A stretch of 64,000 bases of DNA from Chaetoceros tenuissimus (Eukaryota; Bacillariophyta; Thalassiosirophyceae; Chaetocerotales; Chaetocerotaceae). Shown in pieces: positions 42,045-53,225 of the stretch. Position numbers and translations under genes: made by a program. Location of the stretch: positions 620,001 through 684,000 of the forward strand of contig BLLK01000019.1 in the NCBI GenBank assembly GCA_021927905.1. The letters run 5' to 3'. The first letter of the stretch is position 1. Each line of letters begins with the position of its first letter. The notes below the pieces were generated by a model. It was not told where the DNA came from, did no database searches, and saw nothing but the letters and a program-made list of their open reading frames with translations.

Positions 42045-44339
42045 ATGGAAACTAGCAAAGGAGAAGCTCTACGATCCAGTGGTAAAAACGAGGATGAAAG
42101 ATCAACCGATGAACAAATAAATAATATCACGACAGAAAATAAAAAGGAGCACGTTCAGTTTGAAAATCCAAACATAGTAAACGAGCTAGGAACCAATGAG
42201 TTTAGAGCATGGAAAAATAGTGCGATTGTTGCTGCGGCAAATGCACACGACTTGACATCCTCAAGCACCATCAAGACCAAAGAGATTCAAGGATGGAGAA
42301 AGTCTAGTACTTTACAGAAGCCGGCACTGCGGTTTGATGCTGCAGCTACAGTTCCTATTAGGACTACTAGCGATTTCGATAAACTTGGAATATCCATCAG
42401 TCCGCGAAAATGTCAACTATGGGATAGGCTTATTGAAAATAATGAGGGAAGTGTAGGTTCTTCTCCGGCAATGAATGCAACTCCTTCAAACCAAGACCGC
42501 TCAAAAATGGATAAACAAAAAAGTTTGAGCTGTGATATCTTTAGCGTTTATTTCCATGACTACCATACTGGTATATTGAGTGCTGAGAAAAGCAACAAAG
42601 CGAATTTGATTCAGACAGCGTGGAATACAATAAACGGGACAATGTCATGGCTAAATAAATGGCTTGATCATGAAAATACCACATTCCTAACGACTGCACT
42701 TACGTATACGGATTGGTGTTTGAGAGGCATCGGACAAATCTTTTTCTGCAACAATCCATTATCTGGAGCATTGATCTTAGCAGGATTGTTCATCCAAAGC
42801 TCAAGAGTGGCAGTACACTGCATTTTTGCTGTGCTTACTGCTACGTTATCTGCTAGAGCTCTTGGATTCGAAAAAGCGCTCATTTCTTCAGGTCTTTTTG
42901 GTTATAATGCTGCTCTGATAGGGATAGGGCTTGCATCTTTTCATAGCTTGGAGGTTCATGGAGGATACGCACCTGTCATTATTGCATGCGTCATGATTGC
43001 CTCTATTTTGAGCGTAATCATATTTTCAAGTCTCAGCAAGGTTCTTTTGGCATACGAAACTTCGCCAATGACTTTGCCATTTGATATCGTAGTGTCATTA
43101 ATTCTTTTAGCATCGAATTCTATGGCTAATGTTGAGTTCGGAGCAGTTATACCTCCATCTTTACCATCCTACACAATAGACCAAGATGCTCCCGATTACG
43201 ACCTCAATGTCTCTACTTTTATTAGAATTGCATTTCGGGGAATTGGACAGATTGTATTCGCTACAGACCCTGCTGCAATAGCACTGGTTCTTGCAGGGTT
43301 GGTAGTGTGCTCTCGTCTGATTGCTGTTGCGGCTCTTGCCGGCTCAGTGCTGGGTACTGGAATATCCATATTGGTAGGTTTGAACGCTGAAGAAGTTCAC
43401 CTCGGACTATACAGTTATTGCTGTGCATTAACCTTCATCGGAACTATGGTGTTCTATGTACCTACACTAATGAGCATTTTATTGGCAGCTATTGGAGTAT
43501 TATTCACTGTGATTTTTCAAGCGGCACTTTCTAGTTTGTTTCAGATTTCAGGGCTGCCAGTGAATTCGTTTCCATTTAGTTTCATTATAATCTCATTTGT
43601 CCTATGTCAAGGTAATGCCAAAGCATTTATTGGAGTCCCATTGGAAAGTATTACCCTTCCTGAAGATCATCTAAAACGAGTGAGGCTGTTGAGAGATGGG
43701 TTCCATTTGTTCTTCGAGGCTCTTCGTGCATACGACGATGGAGTAGGCAAAATCGCTAAAGCCGATAGATCTAAAAAGGTGCTGACCAAGTTATATAAAA
43801 CATTGAATTTCGATACAAAAGTTGAAACAGACAAAATTGGAAAAAATGCCTTGCAAATGTTTGAAAATATGCAAAAGAAAAGTGACAAAGATTACATTAC
43901 TTTTGACGACTTTGAGGAACTTCTCGCAAATCTCGGCATGACTGGAAAGGATGGATTATCTTCTGCAAAGAGAGCATTATCACTAATGGACTTTGACAAC
44001 AATAATATGTTTTTAAGAGAGGAATGGGTCGTTTTTTGTCGACTAAGTTATGAATTACAAAAGATTCATGATATTGTATCTACATTCTTCCAGTTTGTCG
44101 ACACCAATGGGGATGGACATATCCATGTTGAAGATTTGAATCAAGCACTGAGTTATCTAAGTGAACCCAAGCTCAACTTTGCAGAGATGAAAGTAATCGG
44201 AAGAATTGCAAACCGTCCTGAAGAATTTGAGAGCCGTGAAATGACGACTTTTGTTTCAATTGAAACTCTCAAAACTCTGGTCAAAAAGTTTCAAAATCAG
44301 CAATCTTCACAGAGAAACAGTAATGATGAGGGAGTTTAA
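42045..44339 (+). CDS. Urea transporter (UT family) with C-terminal EF-hands
   Basis: 764 residues from an ATG at 42045. Residues 1-200 are hydrophilic and probably cytoplasmic. Residues about 220-520 are hydrophobic and show the two-fold repeat of the SLC14/UT fold: LRGIGQIFFCNNPLSGALIL and FRGIGQIVFATDPAAIALVL open the two halves, GLFGYNAALIGIG and GLYSYCCALTFIG are the matching selectivity segments. After the membrane part there are two EF-hand loops: D649-F-D-N-N-N-M-F-L-R-E-E660 and the canonical D686-T-N-G-D-G-H-I-H-V-E-D697. UT proteins are channel-like facilitators of urea; the EF-hands suggest calcium control. Single exon, intact. Urea uptake fits diatoms, which have a urea cycle and urease. 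Confidence 0.9.
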   Translation: METSKGEALRSSGKNEDERSTDEQINNITTENKKEHVQFENPNIVNELGTNEFRAWKNSAIVAAANAHDLTSSSTIKTKEIQGWRKSSTLQKPALRFDAAATVPIRTTSDFDKLGISISPRKCQLWDRLIENNEGSVGSSPAMNATPSNQDRSKMDKQKSLSCDIFSVYFHDYHTGILSAEKSNKANLIQTAWNTINGTMSWLNKWLDHENTTFLTTALTYTDWCLRGIGQIFFCNNPLSGALILAGLFIQSSRVAVHCIFAVLTATLSARALGFEKALISSGLFGYNAALIGIGLASFHSLEVHGGYAPVIIACVMIASILSVIIFSSLSKVLLAYETSPMTLPFDIVVSLILLASNSMANVEFGAVIPPSLPSYTIDQDAPDYDLNVSTFIRIAFRGIGQIVFATDPAAIALVLAGLVVCSRLIAVAALAGSVLGTGISILVGLNAEEVHLGLYSYCCALTFIGTMVFYVPTLMSILLAAIGVLFTVIFQAALSSLFQISGLPVNSFPFSFIIISFVLCQGNAKAFIGVPLESITLPEDHLKRVRLLRDGFHLFFEALRAYDDGVGKIAKADRSKKVLTKLYKTLNFDTKVETDKIGKNALQMFENMQKKSDKDYITFDDFEELLANLGMTGKDGLSSAKRALSLMDFDNNNMFLREEWVVFCRLSYELQKIHDIVSTFFQFVDTNGDGHIHVEDLNQALSYLSEPKLNFAEMKVIGRIANRPEEFESREMTTFVSIETLKTLVKKFQNQQSSQRNSNDEGV

Positions 44340-44651
44340 TTTTTTTAAATGAATGCAATCATAAACGTTAAGAAAGGGCACTAAGGTCCAGATAGAGAAG
44401 CGTTAATAATTCAGACCTTAGCAATGAGAGCAAGGTAAACAGTTTAAGAAAACGTTAAATTGACTATTTTGGTCCGAAACACGTCATAGTTTCCAATGAC
44501 GTCTAATGTTCAACATAACGACAACGACAATGTTTCAAGTTTCAAACTCCACCAGCTTGCTGTTAGATTTAAGATTTATGCACTTCCGAGTACTCTAATT
44601 GAAACTAGTCCCTTTATCATTAAGAAACTACCTCTATAGGTAATACGAGAA
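44340..44651. other. Intergenic with a CRE-like motif
   Basis: Contains ACGTCA at 44481 and TGACGTC at 44498, a CRE/bZIP core 150 bp before the oxidoreductase gene. No gene seen. Confidence 0.4.
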
Positions 44652-45467
44652 ATGAAAATAGATGTAAATAGCAGAAGTGGACACACCAACATGGATCAAG
44701 AAAAGGGCAAAATCTTGATCATTGGAGCAAGCTATGCTGGACTTGCTCTCGGCAATATACTCTCTAGAAATGAAATACCTTTTCTCATTATAGACAACAA
44801 GACACCTCCATTCACATATATAACCGGTGGATCTAAATTTAATCTACCATCACTCCAAAAGATTCTTCAAGGACTAGAGTTACAACTTTCCAAAAATGAG
44901 TCATCGCCATCTAGAGAGACAATCATTACTACATTATTGCAAAGAATAAAATGTCATATACGATATGGTGAAAAAGTATATAGTATTGAAAAATGCAAAG
45001 ATGGATATTATATCCATCATGTAGAAGTTACAAATGCTTACAAGAATTCTAGAAATTGGAAAGGAGAAAGAATGCAAAGATCAGGACCATTTGCGACAGT
45101 CATTGGTGCGGATGGTGTACTTTCTATATGTCGAACGTGTGGGATAGATGATACATATCTGATTGGTGATGCTCGTTGGGTCAATGATCGGTTTTACGAT
45201 CTTGGATTCCGACGAATAGATCGAGGAGCCGATTTGGCAATGTTGGACGGAATAGAATTTGGAAATATATTGGTTGATTGCTACGAGAAGTCATCTACAT
45301 TTCAATTGAATGGTATTTATAAGCAAAAGTATTGTGCATATGGTCTTTTTCAAAAGTCAAAGAGGAGGAAACGAGTTATGCAGAGTTTATTTGTTCTGCT
45401 TGTGTCTCGCATCTTGTATTTGATCTTATGGAATGATGCTGGTAATAGTGAATCAAATAGAAGATAG
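44652..45467 (+). CDS. Compact FAD-dependent oxidoreductase (PHBH-like fold)
   Basis: 271 residues; ATG at 44652, with a second possible start at residue 14 (MDQEKGK). The dinucleotide-binding segment is ILIIGASYAGLALGNIL (G25-A-S-Y-A-G30), with an acidic residue, D48, ending the second strand (FLIID). VIGADGVLS matches the DG motif and LIGDARW the GD motif of flavoprotein hydroxylases; RGADLAMLDG follows at the expected distance. The C-terminus has a hydrophobic helix (LFVLLVSRILYLILW), possibly a membrane anchor. At 271 residues it is shorter than typical hydroxylases (about 390-450), so the substrate-binding sheet is reduced. Substrate unknown. Confidence 0.75.
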   Translation: MKIDVNSRSGHTNMDQEKGKILIIGASYAGLALGNILSRNEIPFLIIDNKTPPFTYITGGSKFNLPSLQKILQGLELQLSKNESSPSRETIITTLLQRIKCHIRYGEKVYSIEKCKDGYYIHHVEVTNAYKNSRNWKGERMQRSGPFATVIGADGVLSICRTCGIDDTYLIGDARWVNDRFYDLGFRRIDRGADLAMLDGIEFGNILVDCYEKSSTFQLNGIYKQKYCAYGLFQKSKRRKRVMQSLFVLLVSRILYLILWNDAGNSESNRR

Positions 45468-45748
45468 ATATTTTAAAGTCAAAAAATATGTCATAGCTAT
45501 GGTGTATTTTTAATGTTTTCAAATGCCTAGATTCAGAATGATTTTTTTACTTTTTCTCTCTTTTCAATTGCATGTCCAGTAAACGGTCGAATAACCTCTC
45601 GATGTCAACGTGTCAAGAACAAGAACACCTTTTACAAACAAGCTGAAATTGTCCGAAAACTACAACTTTCACATCTCATATTCAATCAGTTCACAAGATA
45701 CAATCATATCTATTACAATACATCACATTATAAACTTCCTATGCAATC

Positions 45749-46387
45749 ATGTCTTCTGCAATCTATGACCAAGCTCTCAACAAAGCGTTCTTGCCTCGCC
45801 TTTCAGATGATTTCCTTCAAGCACATCCAACACTGACAGAATCAAACACAGCAGCAACAGGCTTCTTTTCAACACTCGCCGTGTTGATATGTACTCTCCT
45901 AATCTCAGAAGCATTCTGCCTCTGCCTGCTTCAAATAGTATCCAAAATTACATGGTATGGCTTCTATAGCGACTTTCCCTCAATTCAATCCTTTTTTATT
46001 GATCCATACGATGAAGATTGTATACGAGAACAGAGACCCGTCATATCCGAAGAACAAATTGAATCTTCCTTAATAACTATGACATGGAATGACAAGTATT
46101 GCCAGCCTTGTAATACTACTAAAGAATATTGTGCAAGTGTCAACTGTGCCATTTGCTTAAATGATTATGAAGACAAGGATGAGATTAGTCGATCAAGATA
46201 CTGCAAGCATTATATGCATACATCGTGTTATAAGCTATGGCTAACCAAAGGGAAGAATACAAGTTGTCCATACTGTCGCACGGAGGTTCTAGGAATGAAT
46301 GGTCAAAGCAAAAGATTTTCTCTTAGTGATTCTAGAAGAAGCTCCATTCGTAATTCAATTAGACTTGGTCTATCATCAGATTATTGA
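45749..46387 (+). CDS. Membrane RING-H2 E3 ubiquitin ligase
   Basis: 212 residues from an ATG at 45749. One membrane segment near residues 36-66 (TLAVLICTLLISEAFCLCLL). A RING-H2 finger follows: C133, C136, C152, H154, H157, C160, C173, C176 (C3H2C3 order). The H-H spacing of two residues matches the family. The Ser/Arg-rich tail (DSRRSSIRNSIRLGL) is probably phosphorylated. The architecture resembles plant ATL-type ligases. Ubiquitin ligase activity at a membrane is inferred. Confidence 0.85.
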   Translation: MSSAIYDQALNKAFLPRLSDDFLQAHPTLTESNTAATGFFSTLAVLICTLLISEAFCLCLLQIVSKITWYGFYSDFPSIQSFFIDPYDEDCIREQRPVISEEQIESSLITMTWNDKYCQPCNTTKEYCASVNCAICLNDYEDKDEISRSRYCKHYMHTSCYKLWLTKGKNTSCPYCRTEVLGMNGQSKRFSLSDSRRSSIRNSIRLGLSSDY

Positions 46388-46514
46388 GCATGTCGAAAGA
46401 AAATCTTTTTTAAAAACCTATGGGAGATGATGACTCCTGACATGTCAACCTATCAAGAAACAGTGTAGCATAAATCTGTACAAATAGATATCATTTATAT
46501 TGAACAATGTACAT

Positions 46515-47900
46515 TTAACGTCTATTAAGGACCTCCCGGTCTATGGAAAAGGTACCACTAAAGCCAAGAGAGGAAGTAAAGCGTCCTGACAGACTATTGC
46601 CATTTTTCAACTTGCCTTTGACTTTCACTTCAAAATCTTCATACTTTTCTGTCCATTTCAGTTTGTATTCTCCATTACCAACTTTATGCCACGTACCATT
46701 CACTGTGTACAGACCGTCAATGGAATCTTTTCCAGAACCACTGATGAATCCATTCTGTTTGAAATTTAGTCTAGTTCTCACAGTTTGTTTGATAGTTTTT
46801 CCATCAACTTTTTCAGAAGAGGAACCTTTGAATACTCCACTTATTGGAGGAGTCACAGTATCAAGTTCTTTTGTATCATCTTTGTTTCTTTTTTCTTCAT
46901 TCTGCGGTGGCATTCCACTACCAAATGATAAATAGTCTCTGTTGTCTCTTCTTGTGAGCACACGCAAACCAAGTACTGCACCGGGAATATCTAAATAGTA
47001 ATGATTGGGAAAACTCTTTTTCTCAATTGGTTCGTATCTTGTGTCCATAGGGACTGCAGTAAATTTGCAATTCTTTTCATCAATATTGGTAGCTAGAGCA
47101 CGAACTGGAAAGTCACCACTTTGCAAGTCTCTTCCAAGGAATTCCGGTAAATTATAGTATGGATAATATATATCAATTTCTTCATTCTCATTTGGGAAAT
47201 TATGACACATTTTTAAACTTTGTGATGGCTCAATTTTTTCATAGGAACGAAAAGGTCTCACATAGCTAGGTAACGCTTCATCTTCGTCATAGTAATGTCT
47301 ATAGCGATAATAGTCATCATCGCGAGCACTTCCCGAGCTACGATAATAGTGATCACTGTGTACACTTCCCGAGCTGCTTCTTCGTGAACTACTTGATGAA
47401 CTTCTTCTAGAGCTGCTACGTGAGCTACTTCTAGAGCTGCTATGGGAATGAGAGCCTCCTCCATGTCCACCACCGCCTTTTGCTGCCGCAGGTACAGGAT
47501 TCAACAAAAGTGCACTAGATAAAAGCAATATTGACACAGCAGCTTTGGAATCTTCTACATCGATTTTACCATCACCATTTACATCCAACATCTTTGAAAA
47601 TGATTGAAGGAGTATCTTGAGATCTTCAGCATCAATTTTACCATCATTGTTGAGGTCAAGTAAAGCTCGGATGTTTGTAGATAAGGTAGCAAAAGGGTTG
47701 TTGATATCGCTGGTGGATAATGGAGACTGCGTTAGTAAATATTTCTTGGACTGCTTTCCATCAAGACCATATATTTTTGCAGCTACAGCTTCTTCTTCCT
47801 TTGGAGAAGTTTTGGGTTTGACAAAAGTCTTTGGATTGCTAAATGCAATTGAAGCTTGTACATATGCAAGGAGCAGTGTCCACTTGAATAGAAGTCGCAT
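46515..47900 (-). CDS. Plastid-targeted EF-hand membrane protein, family member 1
   Basis: 461 residues from an ATG at 47900. The signal peptide ends QASIAFSNPK; cleavage before Phe20 in an A-F context is the diatom bipartite plastid signal. Two canonical EF-hand loops follow: D82-L-N-N-D-G-K-I-D-A-E-D93 and D106-V-N-G-D-G-K-I-D-V-E-D117, directly joined to a membrane helix (AVSILLLSSALLLNPVPAAA, about 119-139). Next comes a Gly/His/Ser/Arg-rich stretch, a family core (NEEIDIYYPYYNLPEF, FPVRALATN, FTAVPMDTRYEPIEKKSFP), and a beta-rich end (GSGKDSIDGLYTVNGTW, LSGRFTSSLGFSGTF). I do not know the family. It suggests a calcium-binding plastid membrane protein. Longest of four members. Confidence 0.75.
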   Translation of the reverse strand: MRLLFKWTLLLAYVQASIAFSNPKTFVKPKTSPKEEEAVAAKIYGLDGKQSKKYLLTQSPLSTSDINNPFATLSTNIRALLDLNNDGKIDAEDLKILLQSFSKMLDVNGDGKIDVEDSKAAVSILLLSSALLLNPVPAAAKGGGGHGGGSHSHSSSRSSSRSSSRRSSSSSSRRSSSGSVHSDHYYRSSGSARDDDYYRYRHYYDEDEALPSYVRPFRSYEKIEPSQSLKMCHNFPNENEEIDIYYPYYNLPEFLGRDLQSGDFPVRALATNIDEKNCKFTAVPMDTRYEPIEKKSFPNHYYLDIPGAVLGLRVLTRRDNRDYLSFGSGMPPQNEEKRNKDDTKELDTVTPPISGVFKGSSSEKVDGKTIKQTVRTRLNFKQNGFISGSGKDSIDGLYTVNGTWHKVGNGEYKLKWTEKYEDFEVKVKGKLKNGNSLSGRFTSSLGFSGTFSIDREVLNRR

Positions 47901-48376
47901 TGTAAGATATCGGTTCTTTAGGCTTTGGGTTTTTCAATCACTCCAATTTATGAGAACATCTAATACTCGTCAACAAGAGCGTTTAGAGTTCATTTCTGTT
48001 CTTGGCTTGGCTTTGATTGAAATATTCTTTTTGATGATGACGTATGCAATTATGATTGATTGCATTATTCTGTCTTATTGACTCGAGTCAAATCATGACA
48101 TGAGCTAAATTCTAACTAATTCATAAGAATGACTTTTGAAAATTCATATATAAAATTCGCATGTCCATACTTGCGTGTTCCATTTATTGGTAACTAAATT
48201 AGGCTACGTAAACATCCTCTTAGAAAAGGTTGCACAGAGCAGCGTAGGTTAGACACCGAATTTCATTCCAAAGATAATTCAAGCAAATCTCTCACAAGTG
48301 TAAGGTACGGCTTAACTATTATCAGGTCCGGCCTAATGATTATATTATACTCTTAATTGGTATCTTTATATCAAAA
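47901..48376. other. Intergenic between family members 1 and 2
   Basis: AT-rich promoter region of member 1 and 3' flank of member 2. No gene or repeat recognised. Confidence 0.4.
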
Positions 48377-49582
48377 CTATTCAGAATATCTACCAACGAC
48401 AAAGGTACCACTGATTCTACGAGATGAAGTAAAGCGTCCTGACAGAATATTACCCTTTTTCAACTTGCCCTCAACTTCGACCTCAAAATCTTTATACCTT
48501 TCTGTCCATTCCACTTCGTATTCTCCATTACCAACTTCTTCCCATGTACCCTTTACTGAATACCGTCCATCAATGGAATCTTTTCCAGAACCGCTGATGT
48601 AACCATTCTGCGTGAAATTTAGTCTCACTCTTTGTTTGATAGTTTTTCCATGTACATTTTCAGAAGAGAAGCCTCGGTAAAATCCACTTCTTGTATAGTC
48701 AATGGGATCATCTGTCAACGTATTTTGAATCTTTTGCAAAATCATGATTGTCTCTTCTCTTGCAAGCATATACATACCAAAGATGGTATAAATAACTGGC
48801 CATATGGTGATTGGTGTATACTTTGCATCACTGCGGACTGCAGTACTAATCTCTTCTTCAATATTGGTAGATAGAGCTCGTGCTTGAAAGCCACCTGTAT
48901 CCTTGTCTCGATTTGCATGAACTGGTTTTGGTGTGTTTAACTTTGGATAAAACATATCATTATCACCTGGCAAAGTTGAGTATACTTTCGATTGTCCCTC
49001 ATTTTTTGCATATTTGTTTGCATTAGACATGGTATAATCGACCTTGTATACATCTTCAAACAATGGCATGCCCGGGTCCGCCACACTTCCTCCTCCAAAG
49101 GAACCTCCTCCAAAGGAACCTCCTCTAAAGGAACCCCCTCCTCCTAAACCTAATGCTCCCGCAGCTACAGGATTCAACAAAAGTGCACTCACCAACAACA
49201 ATACTGAAATAATAGCTTTGGAATCCCCTACATCAACATTGCCAGTGCAATTGACATCCAACATCTTCGTAAGTGGATGAAACATTATTTTGACATCTTC
49301 AGTATCAATTTTGCCATCATCGTTGAAGTCGAGAAAAGCTCGGATGTCAAAAGATACTGTGCCAAAAGGGTTGCTGCTATTGCTGAAAAAAGACGGATGT
49401 AGCAGATGTTTCATCACAGGCTTAACCTCATTACTACATACTTCATCTCCAATACACTCTCTGATCTGAGCATTTTCTTTCGTTGTTACAGTCCTAAATT
49501 GAATGGAAGGTTTTGGAATGCTAAATGCAATTGATGCTTGCATGTATGCAATGAGCAATGCACTCTTGAATAGTAATCTCAT
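48377..49582 (-). CDS. Plastid-targeted EF-hand membrane protein, family member 2
   Basis: 401 residues from the ATG at 49582, chosen because MRLLFK is the start shared by members 1, 2 and 4; a longer start at 49681 would bury the signal peptide 33 residues in. Signal peptide ends QASIAFSIPK. EF-hand 1 is intact (DFNDDGKIDTED); EF-hand 2 is degenerate (DVNCTGNVDVGD, Thr at position 5, Gly at 11). A membrane helix follows (AIISVLLLVSALLLNPVAAG), then FRGGSFGGGSFGGGS repeats, the family core (FQARALSTN, WPVIYTIFGMYMLAREET) and the beta-rich end (GSGKDSIDGRYSVKGTW). Confidence 0.75.
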   Translation of the reverse strand: MRLLFKSALLIAYMQASIAFSIPKPSIQFRTVTTKENAQIRECIGDEVCSNEVKPVMKHLLHPSFFSNSSNPFGTVSFDIRAFLDFNDDGKIDTEDVKIMFHPLTKMLDVNCTGNVDVGDSKAIISVLLLVSALLLNPVAAGALGLGGGGSFRGGSFGGGSFGGGSVADPGMPLFEDVYKVDYTMSNANKYAKNEGQSKVYSTLPGDNDMFYPKLNTPKPVHANRDKDTGGFQARALSTNIEEEISTAVRSDAKYTPITIWPVIYTIFGMYMLAREETIMILQKIQNTLTDDPIDYTRSGFYRGFSSENVHGKTIKQRVRLNFTQNGYISGSGKDSIDGRYSVKGTWEEVGNGEYEVEWTERYKDFEVEVEGKLKKGNILSGRFTSSRRISGTFVVGRYSE

Positions 49583-49767
49583 TTTGATATTGGATTTCTC
49601 AATCTTATGAGATTGTTTGGAAGCTCGAAAACGCGAAAGCTGATTTGACATGTTCCTTGTTGTTCTTGATACATTATGCATGATCTAAATTGACATTCTC
49701 CAATGACTAAGGTATACATGACCTATAGATTTTTTTGCTGGGAATAAAATGGATAGCGTATTGCAAA

Positions 49768-50515
<748 letters not shown>

Positions 50516-51529
50516 GCGTGCCTCTATTGCTGTATATTTGTATCAGACTGTTTGTAGGTTCGATTCTTTCGACATTTGTCTTTCTTTCAAAGGTTGTCAA
50601 TGGCATCACGTTGTTATGTACAATATAAGAAGGAAGAAACGCATCTACTTAGATGAAGTATTCTTCTAGACCGAGTTCAGGTTATCTCGTTATCTCGTTG
50701 CCTTCTCTCGTAGCATCCATATACTCTTGAATCATATACCACCATTCCTACTTCTTTCGGCACATCGGAGAAGGCAATTCTGTCATCTCCTATCACCGCC
50801 ACTTGTACTCTTCTTCCAAATCCATAAAAAGAAGAATAATCACCATTTTCAAATATTAAAGTTTTTGATTGCCAACAGTTGTTGTTTTAGTCTTTGATCA
50901 AAGATGGATGAACTCTTGTTTTATTGCATGATGATGGTTGTGATGGTTCCTCTGTGTAAAGAGAACAAGAGAACTGTACTTACGTACGTGTGATACTTGT
51001 ATTGTCCCCCTAAATAATGCAGTGACCCAAAAGGTAAAGTATGGTTATGGGATTCAATTTTGCCGCCGATGGGGCTGGAGCGTATATTTACGTGTTAATT
51101 AAATGGCTAGAGATGAGTCCCGTAAAGGCTGGAGACTAACAAATTCGTCTTAAATTAAATGGCTAGTCAAAATGAATCCCATTGGTGCTGGAGTTACTTT
51201 CTGGCTCTAAGTTTGAGGGGGGATATTTGTGTACGTCTGAGGTTGTACTGGGCTCCTTCCTTGTCTACTACTCATCCTATCATCCATCAGCTTATTCAAA
51301 AAGGCCAAAAGGAAAATAAAGAAAAGATCTGCTCTCTATTCTCTGATCCTCATATCTCATATCTCAATTGAATCGTTTTATTTTGTGAGTATTTCATTTT
51401 TTCTCACTCTTCATTTGGAAAACGTTAGAATTGAGGGAATGGCGATCCGGCGATTGAATTGGATAGATTGAGTTATTACAATCTGGGACAAGGAATTGTG
51501 TAGGACATTTGTTCAGCCTCTTCAAATCA
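50516..51529. other. Intergenic, no recognised gene
   Basis: The longest frame (51159-51371) has no recognisable content. Near 51095-51170 the sentence TTAAATTAAATGGCTAG is repeated twice (51098 and 51151), a short local duplication. Nothing else seen. Confidence 0.4.
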
Positions 51530-51960
51530 CAGACAATGATGTATCTACTTGATAATGCCAAAAATGGAGATTCGACTTATGCTGTTGGCGATTTGGTTCG
51601 TGAAAATGGGGAAATGTTCTGTATATGATGGGAAAATTGCCAAAGTCCGCGGCAAAGATTCCTATGATATAGATTTCGATGACGGAGATAAGAAGAAGGC
51701 AGTTCCTCTTCAAAATATCAAAGCAGTAAATGTTGACGATATTTGTGCAAAAACATCGAGATCAGAATCAAATATGTTGAAGAAGTAGGGGTGCCTTCCT
51801 GGACATTACTTTCAAAAATTAGAAAAGGGTTGTATACAGAGGACATTGCAGAGTATGCAATTCAAAATGGTTTGCTTGAAACTCCTGGATTGGAGTGGGC
51901 TAAGAAGGTATGGAACATGCATATATTTTTTCAATTTTGCAACTCACTGACTTACAACAT
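51530..51960 (+). pseudogene. Tudor-like domain gene fragment
   Basis: Read in two frames it shows a diatom-type Tudor-like module: AVGDLVRENG in one frame and YDGKIAKVRGKDSYDIDFDD-GDKKKAV in the other, the usual G-D-x-V ... G-x-I ... Y-x-I-x-F/Y-D-D-G-D pattern. A helical segment follows in a third frame (YTEDIAEYAIQNGLLETPG). No complete gene remains. Likely a decayed or partly duplicated host gene; an intron cannot be excluded at GAAGGTATGG (51906). Confidence 0.5.
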
Positions 51961-52661
51961 GTTGTAAATATTCAAGTATTGTCGCAATGCTGAAATTGTC
52001 GAGATCTGAATATTTTCAAAAAGAGAGGAAATTTTGTTGCTACTCATTCCATTCTGGTGAAATCAATTACATCTCTCGCACTTCGTTTGACAAAATGTCC
52101 TGTACCTTTTGAACAAACACGCTTGTTTCTTCTTTCGCAAGAGCATACATACCAAAGATAGTAAAAACAATTGGCCAAATAGTGGGATCAGGATAAGCTT
52201 TCTTCTCAATCGGAGCATACTTTGTATTCGTAGGGACTGCAGTGAATGTACATTTCTTTTCATCGACGTTAGTAGCTACAGCAAACTGAAAATGACCTGT
52301 AAACCAGTTTCGATTTGCATGAATTGATTTTGGTGCGTTCGAATATGGGTAAAAAATATCGATTTCTTCATTCTCTTCGGGCAAATACGAACATTTATGG
52401 TGTCCCCATTTTCTGTCATGAAGTCTAACATAGTCAGGGTAATCGTTCCGCATGTCAGCAGGTCCCGATGGTACATACCATCCTCCTCCTCCAAACCTAG
52501 TGCTCCCGCAGGTACAGGATTGAACAATAGTACACCAGACAACAACAATATTGAAATAATAGCTTTAAAATCCATTTTTTGAATTTTGCCATTGCCATTC
52601 ATATCCAACATCTCCATAGGTGACTGAAACATTATTTTGATATTTTGAGCATCATTTTTAA

Positions 52662-52926
52662 CAGCAAGTTGTGTAAGAATACCGATTTTGTGCTGCAAAG
52701 TGAAAATCTAATTTCGGCTCCAATCGACGCGCAATAAAAAAGTAATACCTTTCTAAAAGCTCTTTTTACGCTTGTTTCAAAACTGTAATCGACGAGAGCG
52801 CGCATGCTTTCTGAGTCGAGAAATTTAGCTTTTCGCAAGACGAGATTGTCACTTTTTCAAATATTTGGTGTTGAGTCGCAACCATATTTCTCGCCACAAA
52901 ATGAGTTGACGATTCCGAGAAGTTAC
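52662..52926 (+). repeat. Left long terminal inverted repeat
   Basis: Pairs with 53226-53493 in inverted orientation. The outer ~170 bp are very similar. The inner part has diverged and then converges again at CAACCATATTTCTCGCCAC. Confidence 0.85.
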
Positions 52927-53225
52927 ATAATGTTCATTTCAATAGTTTTCTAAAGATTTATATATTTATATTTGTTGTAGATTTACTTCAAAATTATTTA
53001 TTTGAGTGTGTAGAAGAGATGGTCGATTCATGATTCAAAATTGGCTTCAAATTCACTCGATTTCACAGACAATGACGGAGATTGTGCCATTGTTGGTACA
53101 GTCCGTACGTACGAGAAAGAATCAAAGAAAATCCCTCCAAAGAGGCAATCGATAGAAATACTTGCTTTTACTCTATGGTCAAACTAATTACATATTCATT
53201 CAAAGAATAACTTCAAGAATTTATT

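Noticed and set aside
46543-46935. 130-codon plus frame opposite EF-hand family member 1
   Set aside because: Antisense shadow of the conserved beta-rich tail; the equivalent frame opposite member 2 confirms it follows the sense-strand conservation.
50557-50580. GGTTCGATTCT as a tRNA B box
   Set aside because: No matching A box or cloverleaf can be folded around it.
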